Shown here: positions 1-4,742 of the stretch, one piece after another
Numbering within the stretch: the stretch's first letter is position 1
How the letters are laid out: each line of letters starts with the position of its first letter
Assembly: GCA_025464275.1 (NCBI GenBank)
Contig: JAODGR010000057.1
Span: forward strand, 2,722 to 11,444
Length of the DNA: 8,723 nucleotides
Reading direction: 5' to 3'
Source: Methanosarcinales archaeon
Lineage (GTDB): Archaea > Halobacteriota > Syntropharchaeia > Alkanophagales > Methanospirareceae
Notes under the pieces: model-generated
Seen by the model: the letters and a program-made list of their open reading frames with translations, nothing else
Told to the model about the DNA's origin: nothing
Database searches by the model: none
Position numbers and translations under genes: made by a program

Positions 1-569
1 TTGGGAATGAACTCCTGCAGATAGAGCACTCCACGCTCTCTCAGTAAAGCCTGGATTGCATCATCCCCAGGCTCGTTGAGCTTGATTATCCCCCTGCCCT
101 GACTGCCGAAGATGGGCTTCACCAGCACCGAATGCGAGCGAGAATCTGCAATTGCTCGCTTTGCAACCTCCAGGCTGGATGTCACCACCGTGCGAGGTAC
201 AGGTAGATGCGCGTTGCGGAACAGCATGAACGAGAAGAACTTATTTGCTGCATTCTGAATAGCACCAGAAGTATTCATGACCCTCATATTGCGCTCAAAT
301 TGGCGTATCAAATCGAATTTGAAGGAGATAAGCTCCAGTGAATCGCTCATACTCATACCCACATCACGGACGATAAGAGCGTCCACATCGCAGAGGTTCG
401 CATCTGCATCCTCAGACAGCCATGATAAGCCGGTATCGGAGATAGAAACACCTACACGGGAGAGATTGAGTGCAACAGCCTCCGCTCCCCTATCCCTTAT
501 ACTCCTCATGAATGCGGTTGCAGTCCAGTCATCGGGTGCCGTAAGAACGACCCCTATCCTCAGGCTCAT
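1..569 (-). CDS. RimK-family ATP-grasp alpha-L-glutamate ligase, MptN-like (3' part missing)
   Basis: Partial gene on the minus strand. It starts at ATG 569-567 and runs off the window edge after about 189 codons. ATP-grasp ligases of the RimK group join glutamate to a carboxyl group using ATP. The archaeal member MptN adds glutamate to tetrahydromethanopterin to make tetrahydrosarcinapterin, and CofF acts on F420. Visible: an N-terminal pre-ATP-grasp domain beginning MSLRIGVVLTAPDDW, a segment IVRDVGMSMSD, then the ATP-grasp entry NKFFSFMLFRNAHLPVPRTV, the ATP-binding stretch VLVKPIFGSQGRGIIKL and YLQEFIP. These line up in order with what I remember of M. jannaschii MptN. The metal-binding C-terminus lies outside the window, so substrate cannot be decided; LysX- or CofF-like roles remain possible. 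An upstream ATG at 580 runs into a stop after four codons, so 569 is the start. It is divergent from the cytochrome operon. I am confident of the family and moderately confident of MptN. Confidence 0.8.
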   Translation of the reverse strand, partial: MSLRIGVVLTAPDDWTATAFMRSIRDRGAEAVALNLSRVGVSISDTGLSWLSEDADANLCDVDALIVRDVGMSMSDSLELISFKFDLIRQFERNMRVMNTSGAIQNAANKFFSFMLFRNAHLPVPRTVVTSSLEVAKRAIADSRSHSVLVKPIFGSQGRGIIKLNEPGDDAIQALLRERGVLYLQEFIP

Positions 570-615
570 TGGCTTGCCATGGAGATTTAGATTAGCCTTT
601 TATCTCCCCTATTCG

Positions 616-627
616 TTTATTTTTATT
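616..627 (-). promoter_or_regulatory. possible TATA-like element for the ligase gene
   Basis: Read on the minus strand this is AATAAAAATAAA, an A/T-only tract. It would place transcription start roughly 26 bases further on, near 595, and leave a short leader before ATG 569. The surrounding 60 bases are all AT-rich, so the exact box is uncertain. Confidence 0.35.
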
Positions 628-640
628 CCCCACTTTATTC

Positions 641-664
641 TTTTAGCTAAAAGCGTTAGCTTTT
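641..664. promoter_or_regulatory. overlapping palindromes in the divergent promoter region (candidate operator)
   Basis: 641-652 is a perfect 12-base palindrome, TTTTAGCTAAAA. It overlaps AAAAGC-GTTA-GCTTTT (649-664, six-base arms, four-base loop). A third pairing, AGCTAA/TTAGCT, spans 645-661. They lie just upstream of the TATA-like box of the cytochrome operon and between two divergent genes, where a dimeric regulator could act. Function is inferred from position only, and AT-rich DNA makes short palindromes fairly common. Confidence 0.4.
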
Positions 665-672
665 ATTTATAA
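661..672 (+). promoter_or_regulatory. TATA-like box for the cytochrome-ccmF operon
   Basis: TTTTATTTATAA resembles an archaeal TATA box. It would put transcription start near 693, only a few bases before ATG 699, so the message could be almost leaderless. Between the box and the gene are a small palindrome CGATA-CA-TATCG (673-684) and a direct repeat ATCGAG-T-ATCGAG (681-693). Confidence 0.5.
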
Positions 673-690
673 CGATACATATCGAGTATC

Positions 691-697
691 GAGGGGG
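691..697 (+). promoter_or_regulatory. purine-rich ribosome-binding site at an unusually short distance
   Basis: GAGGGGG ends one base before ATG 699, much closer than the usual five to nine bases. The start context GGGGAATGAA is repeated exactly at the next gene of the operon (1401-1410). Confidence 0.5.
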
Positions 698-698
698 A

Positions 699-1409
699 AT
701 GAAGAGGCGAAGAGTTAAATTGTTTGCTCATCTTCATGTTCATGCATTGCTCACCACTGTAACTGTAATCATCATGGTATTTGTGGTGGTGTCTGCAACC
801 CATCTCTGCACGGGAGCCGAAAGCAGTGACACCAGTAGTGAGGTGATACCCCCGAATCCAACCGGGTTCATTGGCTCATGGCACCCTGCACCTGAATGTG
901 GTCAATGCCATGTCTCACTCCTCCCTGAGAGCAGATTGCGCTCGATGGTCAGTTCATGCGTATGCCATGCAAAAGGATACACGACCGGTGGCTCGATAGA
1001 CAATGAAAAGATCAGGACCAGGGCACATGAGATACGAATCTGTATTGACTGCCATATAGGAACGGGGGTGGTAAAGAGGGGGGAGGGGATACCCGGTAAG
1101 GAGATCCATCGTGTGCACCTGAATGTGGAGTGCAGGAGCTGCCATGGAGCGGGTAAGAGCCCGGTGATACCTGAGAGTGGTAATTGCAGCTCATGCCATC
1201 ATGGTAGCGCTCATTCTATACATGGAACCAGAACGCAGGATTTATGCGTCGCATGCCATGGCGCCTTTGGCATAAAATACAAGGAGAGGGGCTATCAGAT
1301 GGAGGAGGGAGTACCCGTGCTGAGGAAGGAGGAAGAGAAGAGTTATCCCACCATCTTAAATATATTAAAGGCATTGCTGAGATTTATAAGTGGAGAGAAA
1401 GGGGAATGA
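699..1409 (+). CDS. membrane-anchored or secreted multiheme c-type cytochrome (5 CxxCH + 1 CxCH)
   Basis: A 236-residue electron-transfer protein outside the cytoplasmic membrane. The N-terminus is KRRR followed by a hydrophobic stretch (about residues 16-36), a signal peptide or uncleaved anchor. Five standard heme motifs follow: CGQCH 67-71, CIDCH 115-119, CRSCH 145-149, CSSCH 163-167 and CVACH 183-187. A sixth site, CVCH at 87-90, has one residue rather than two between the cysteines. Several extra histidines (for example H110, H137, H140, H172, H175) could be distal ligands, which suggests bis-His hemes as in the cytochrome c7/NapC-like fold group. No catalytic domain is recognised. After the hemes comes a charged segment and a C-terminal hydrophobic or amphipathic stretch (about 216-231), possibly a second membrane contact. 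It is first in an operon with an unknown small protein and ccmF; its stop overlaps the next start (ATGA). The cytochrome class is certain; its partner is unknown. Confidence 0.88.
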   Translation: MKRRRVKLFAHLHVHALLTTVTVIIMVFVVVSATHLCTGAESSDTSSEVIPPNPTGFIGSWHPAPECGQCHVSLLPESRLRSMVSSCVCHAKGYTTGGSIDNEKIRTRAHEIRICIDCHIGTGVVKRGEGIPGKEIHRVHLNVECRSCHGAGKSPVIPESGNCSSCHHGSAHSIHGTRTQDLCVACHGAFGIKYKERGYQMEEGVPVLRKEEEKSYPTILNILKALLRFISGEKGE

Positions 1410-1828
1410 ACAGGATAAATCTCATCGTTATCATCATCATGGTGGCTGTAATCGGATTCACGATGTACTCGCTGGTGAGTATGGGGCATGTACCGGTGAT
1501 AAAAGTCCAGGCTACGGTTACTCTCACCGATGATAGACCGGTGGTAAGAATAGTGGAGCTGAGGCATGAGGAGATGAACTCTTTGCAGAGTCCAAAGGGT
1601 GATTCTAAGGTGGGCTTCCCGGCTGTTGAGGCGAAAGCGATAGTAAACAGGGCAAAGATGAGCTACTGGGCTGCACAGGAGTATCACGGTAATGGAACCT
1701 ATAACTTCATCATCGGGTTCCCCAGAGGTACTGCACCAGAGGCGGGAGATAGAGTAATGGTGATTGTACGGGTGGTGAACGAGAAGGGTCGCACATTGAC
1801 GCAGGATATGAAGGAGGAAGAGGTATAG
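1406..1828 (+). CDS. small single-span membrane protein of unknown function, between cytochrome and ccmF
   Basis: I do not recognise this 140-residue protein. One N-terminal transmembrane helix (about residues 4-26) is followed by an outside domain with alternating hydrophobic residues, suggesting beta strands: VIKVQATVTL, RPVVRIVEL, then YNFIIGFPRG and PEAGDRVMVIVRVV. The last part resembles the closing strands of an OB-fold or beta-sandwich. It has no cysteine, so it binds no covalent heme and is not a thioredoxin-like Ccm protein. It lacks the His or Cys plus Tyr heme-attachment motif expected of CcmE. An upstream in-frame ATG at 1244 would add 54 residues, but they lie entirely inside the cytochrome gene; ATG 1406 overlaps that gene's stop (ATGA), sits behind GGGG, and begins directly with the membrane helix, so it is preferred. 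Position suggests a role in assembling or docking the cytochrome, which is inference. Confidence 0.72.
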   Translation: MNRINLIVIIIMVAVIGFTMYSLVSMGHVPVIKVQATVTLTDDRPVVRIVELRHEEMNSLQSPKGDSKVGFPAVEAKAIVNRAKMSYWAAQEYHGNGTYNFIIGFPRGTAPEAGDRVMVIVRVVNEKGRTLTQDMKEEEV

Positions 1829-1849
1829 GTGGTGTGTGGATGGCAGGAT

Positions 1850-1867
1850 TGACAGGTGTGACAGGTG
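1850..1867 (+). repeat. two tandem copies of TGACAGGTG before ccmF
   Basis: A 9-base unit is repeated twice without a gap, followed by a further TGA. It lies in the 49-base spacer before the preferred ccmF start. The second AGGTG (1863-1867) is 10 bases from ATG 1878 and matches part of the archaeal Shine-Dalgarno complement, so the repeat may present two ribosome-binding sites. Confidence 0.5.
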
Positions 1868-1877
1868 TGAGCGGGAG

Positions 1878-3959
1878 ATGGAGATAGAGACAGGTGAAGC
1901 ATTCCTTATTCTGGCTGCCCTCCTACTCTCGTTCGATCTCGGGCTGCTGATACTGGCGTCAAAGCGGGATGGTGGGCTGATACGTGTGGATAAGCGCAGT
2001 TTAGAAACCGCTTTTCTCGCCTCCTCACTCGCCTGCGTGCTGATAATTGCTGCATACTTCAGACTGACCATGGCTTTTGTAAACGATGCTTTCTGGCTCG
2101 CTGAGGTCTATACTTACAGCTCCTCCAGCCTCGCTATCCAATATAAGATCGGCGACCCCTGGATAGGCAGCAGCGGCTCTATGCTCTTCATCACTTTTAT
2201 CTTCTCTATTGGATACTTTGTATACCGTATAAGGGCTTTTGGACGGGAGAGCGAGCTCAGTATAGCAACAATCAGAATAATGGACCTCTTCCTCATCTCC
2301 TTACTCCTAATCACACTCATGAAGAGCCCCTTTGAGCTTCTGCCACTGAGACCGCCCGATGGTGCGGGGCTCAATCCCCTGCTCCAGACCTTATGGGTAC
2401 TCGTGCATCCACCTGTGGTCTTCCTTGGCTATGCATTTGTATTCCATGAATGCGCCTTCATGCTCGCGAGGATGGGAACAGGCAGGGGTGATAATGAGAG
2501 TAAGGGCGGGAGCGAGCGTGGAAGGGAGCGATATTTGAGTCGTATCATTCTGTATGCCGCATGGCTCTTCCTCGCACTGGGTATAGCACTCGGTGGCTGG
2601 TGGTCTTATGAAGTCCTTGGCTGGGGTGGCTACTGGGCGTGGGACCCTGTGGAGACCGCTTCCTTACTGCCATGGCTCGCTCTCACCGCCTACTTCCACC
2701 TACCACGCTCAGAGGCGAGCAGGGACCTGATGAGAGAGTTCACACTCATAGTTGCATTCTTCATGGTCATCTTTGCTACTGCGCTCACCCGTGGTGGACT
2801 CCTGGAATCAGTTCACACCTTCGGTGAATCACCTGTGGGACCTGCACTTCTGATATTCGCATCCGGGGTTATCCTCTACTTCGTCCATCTCGCATTGAGG
2901 ACAGGGAAGCCTCTTTACAGTCCAGAGGTTGATTTATCATCGCTGAACTCCATCTCCCACTTACTCGCATTCTGGTCACTGATCTTCCTCCTCATCATCT
3001 GTTTCATGGGTGACCTTGCACCGATAATCGGGGGTGCAATGGGCGGAGCGGCGATGAGTATCCCCCCTGAATTTTATAATCACTGGTGCTATCCCTTCAC
3101 ACTCCTCTTCGTCGCTGCATTGTTGGGCTGCAGCCTTAGCAGCGGGGGTATGAGGGTATCGGTGAAGGGATATACAGTATTGATACTGGTGATAGGTGCT
3201 ATTGGAGCAGTCTCAGCACTATTCCGTCTCCCAACGCCGAACTGGATGGCTAACTTTGGTTTGCCTCTACTGCTCGCAGCAGGATTTGCCATTGCTTATC
3301 AGCTCGCATCCACCATCCGCAGGCTGAGCATGAGGCACTCCCCTTCTCTCCATCTCCGTAGCTGTGGAAGAGCGCTACTCCATATCGCCATCATTATCAT
3401 ATTAATAGGCGTATTCCTCAGTTCCACGATGGAGAAGGAGAGTGGTGAGATTGTTGCAAAGCCCAGTTCGACCATTGATGCGCTCGGCGCGAAGATAGTA
3501 GTGGACGAACCCACGATATACAGAGGTAGGGGGCATATTTACAGCAATGCCATGCGCTTCCTCGCGCCCGAATACTCCGTTATGGCGATGAATGCCACCA
3601 TCCTCGATGGTGAAGCAGCATATAACGGCAGACTGGTGATGTATTACTACACAAACTATGGCATCCTCTCCAGACCGCTGATCATTTCAACATTGCAGGG
3701 CGACCTCTATGTCTTTATACAGTACACTGACTCCAGCTATAACTCCCTCTTCTACGCACTGATGGGAGAGGAGTATCAGCCTGAGGATTTCATTATTAAA
3801 GTGAAGCGAGTCCCGCTGATATGGCTCGTATGGCTGGGTGTGATATTGATGACTATCAGTATGGCTATCCTGATATGGGATGAAGTGAGGGAAAGAAGCA
3901 ATGCCCGATTGTCCGGACCCGGAGAGATTAGAGGTTATGGATGCATCTCCGGTGGGTGA
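1878..3959 (+). CDS. ccmF: cytochrome c maturation protein CcmF (heme lyase component)
   Basis: A 693-residue polytopic membrane protein that passes heme to CxxCH motifs of apocytochromes outside the membrane. Diagnostic: the tryptophan-rich heme-handling loop containing WGGYWAWDPVETASLLPW (about residues 249-267), the upstream HPPVVFLGYAF (177-187), LTRGGLLESVHTFG (303-316), and SRPLIISTLQGDLYVF (about 598-613) ahead of the final membrane helix. The last corresponds to the CcmF-specific C-terminal outer domain, which CcsA/CcmC lack. Length is close to bacterial CcmF (about 650), with a hydrophilic inner loop at about 200-220. A GTG at 1836 would extend it by 14 residues containing CDRC; I prefer ATG 1878 because the protein then starts MEIETGEAFLILAALLL like other CcmF proteins and has AGGTG 10 bases upstream. 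It follows two extracytoplasmic heme-system genes, and its 3' end overlaps the convergent cytochrome gene by 25 bases. CcmA/B/C/E/H are not in view. Confidence 0.93.
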   Translation: MEIETGEAFLILAALLLSFDLGLLILASKRDGGLIRVDKRSLETAFLASSLACVLIIAAYFRLTMAFVNDAFWLAEVYTYSSSSLAIQYKIGDPWIGSSGSMLFITFIFSIGYFVYRIRAFGRESELSIATIRIMDLFLISLLLITLMKSPFELLPLRPPDGAGLNPLLQTLWVLVHPPVVFLGYAFVFHECAFMLARMGTGRGDNESKGGSERGRERYLSRIILYAAWLFLALGIALGGWWSYEVLGWGGYWAWDPVETASLLPWLALTAYFHLPRSEASRDLMREFTLIVAFFMVIFATALTRGGLLESVHTFGESPVGPALLIFASGVILYFVHLALRTGKPLYSPEVDLSSLNSISHLLAFWSLIFLLIICFMGDLAPIIGGAMGGAAMSIPPEFYNHWCYPFTLLFVAALLGCSLSSGGMRVSVKGYTVLILVIGAIGAVSALFRLPTPNWMANFGLPLLLAAGFAIAYQLASTIRRLSMRHSPSLHLRSCGRALLHIAIIIILIGVFLSSTMEKESGEIVAKPSSTIDALGAKIVVDEPTIYRGRGHIYSNAMRFLAPEYSVMAMNATILDGEAAYNGRLVMYYYTNYGILSRPLIISTLQGDLYVFIQYTDSSYNSLFYALMGEEYQPEDFIIKVKRVPLIWLVWLGVILMTISMAILIWDEVRERSNARLSGPGEIRGYGCISGG

Positions 3960-4546
3960 CAGGCGTTGCAGGTCTCTTCCTTTACCCGTACATCATGCTC
4001 GTTGTGGCATGCCACACACTCGCGGTCTTCAAGCTCGGGACTCCAGTATCCATGATAGAGCGCGACTTCATGCCCGGTATGGGCAATCGTGGTGTGGCAC
4101 CTAAAACATGAGATGCTGGGGTCTGCAATTCGCTCAGTCGGCTTGTGAGTGGTGCTGTGGCATTCCATACAATACTCATTCCTGGGAAGAGAAGCGGCTG
4201 TGGGTGGCTCCTCCTTGAGTTCCTCCGCCATCTCCATAGCAATCTCATCTAAATCCTTGCCCTCCTTCAGTCCCTCACTTATACCCTCTATATGAAGTGT
4301 CATCTCTTTCATATAGAGAAATATCTCAGGCTCCGAAGACTCATGGCATTCGTGGCAGTCCACACCGGCATGAGGAGAGTCCTGCAATGAATCATAAAAT
4401 GGTTGCATCTCATGACAGTTCTTACCGCAACTCTCCGGCTTCTTCATCTCCTCCATCATCGGGGGAATCATCACCGCGGCACCCACAATCACCGCAACAG
4501 TAACCACGACAACCAGCGCAACGATTATCTTCTCGCCCTTCTCCAT
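3935..4546 (-). CDS. hexaheme NapC/NirT/NrfH-like membrane cytochrome c
   Basis: A 203-residue cytochrome with an N-terminal membrane anchor (about residues 7-27). The start of the heme region, SCGKNCHEMQPFYDSLQDSPH then GVDCHECH, matches the NapC/NirT/NrfH pattern (CxxCHxM, spacer, S-x-H, second heme). These proteins usually take electrons from quinol or a membrane partner and hand them to periplasmic cytochromes or reductases. Heme sites: CGKNCH 40-45 (three residues between cysteines instead of two), CHECH 64-68, CMECH 126-130, CFRCH 147-151, CVACH 177-181 and CNACH 193-197, six in all, where NrfH has four. Between hemes 2 and 3 lies an acidic, probably helical segment (about 70-115). The last heme is seven residues from the C-terminus. 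The start at 4546 has AGGAGGG seven bases upstream. It is divergent from the HdrD-like operon and convergent with ccmF. An electron exit to outer multiheme proteins is my inference. Confidence 0.87.
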   Translation of the reverse strand: MEKGEKIIVALVVVVTVAVIVGAAVMIPPMMEEMKKPESCGKNCHEMQPFYDSLQDSPHAGVDCHECHESSEPEIFLYMKEMTLHIEGISEGLKEGKDLDEIAMEMAEELKEEPPTAASLPRNEYCMECHSTTHKPTERIADPSISCFRCHTTIAHTGHEVALYHGYWSPELEDRECVACHNEHDVRVKEETCNACHPPEMHP

Positions 4547-4553
4547 ATTCCAG

Positions 4554-4560
4554 CCCTCCT
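4554..4560 (-). promoter_or_regulatory. strong Shine-Dalgarno site for the hexaheme cytochrome
   Basis: AGGAGGG on the minus strand, seven bases before ATG 4546. It is the only textbook-spaced ribosome-binding site among the genes here and fixes this start. Confidence 0.7.
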
Positions 4561-4618
4561 AACAGTTATATCTATAGCTCCTTCCATGCTCTCACCCCAG
4601 ATTTAGATTCACAGAGAG

Positions 4619-4629
4619 GTATATAAAAG
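4619..4629 (-). promoter_or_regulatory. TATA box for the hexaheme cytochrome gene
   Basis: On the minus strand the sequence reads CTTTTATATAC, close to the archaeal TATA consensus, with a purine-rich stretch (CGAAA) upstream where a BRE would sit. Transcription start is expected near 4598, giving a leader of about 50 bases to ATG 4546. Confidence 0.65.
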
Positions 4630-4698
4630 TTTCGATTTTTTCCCGCTCCTTTCCTGCCCAGTAAAGTCAGTGGGAGCAAGAGCAAAAATAGCAAATGA

Positions 4699-4706
4699 TT
4701 TTATAT
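4699..4706 (+). promoter_or_regulatory. TATA box for the HdrD-like operon
   Basis: TTTTATAT lies about 40 bases before ATG 4743, preceded by an A-rich stretch. Transcription start is expected near 4729, giving a leader of about 14 bases. With the minus-strand box at 4619-4629 it forms a back-to-back promoter pair about 80 bases apart, which allows shared control. Confidence 0.6.
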
Positions 4707-4731
4707 CCTTGTAGGAAAGAGAATAGTGAGT

Positions 4732-4736
4732 GGTGA
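4732..4736 (+). promoter_or_regulatory. ribosome-binding site deciding the start of the HdrD-like gene
   Basis: GGTGA matches the centre of the archaeal Shine-Dalgarno complement (GGAGGTGATC) and is six bases from ATG 4743. The alternative GTG at 4737 directly abuts it, so ATG 4743 is favoured. Confidence 0.5.
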
Positions 4737-4742
4737 GTGGGC

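Noticed and set aside
277..672. 131-residue plus-strand open frame
   Set aside because: It is antisense to the ATP-grasp ligase gene, whose minus-strand translation shows clear family motifs; the plus-strand translation is Ser/Leu-rich with no recognisable domain and runs into the promoter region.
1244..1405. N-terminal extension of the unknown small protein from ATG 1244
   Set aside because: The 54 extra residues are wholly inside the cytochrome gene and would bury the membrane helix; ATG 1406 has the same start context as the cytochrome gene.
1406..1828. Small protein as CcmE
   Set aside because: Size and topology fit CcmE, but there is no cysteine at all and no His-x-x-x-Tyr-type heme-attachment motif near the C-terminus.
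1343..2071. 242-residue minus-strand open frame across the small unknown gene and the start of ccmF
   Set aside because: Its translation is His/Ser/Arg-rich low complexity, the typical shadow of plus-strand coding, and it lies opposite well-supported genes.
1878..3959. CcsA/CcmC or NrfE instead of CcmF
   Set aside because: CcsA and CcmC are much shorter and lack the C-terminal outer domain with the DLYV segment. NrfE is a CcmF paralog, but no nrfA-like CxxCK cytochrome is present.
4547..4742. Hidden small gene or RNA gene in the 196-base divergent spacer
   Set aside because: It contains two TATA-like boxes and ribosome-binding sites, but no open frame with a ribosome-binding site and no stem-loop stronger than a few base pairs (CCCA/TGGG near 4657-4675).
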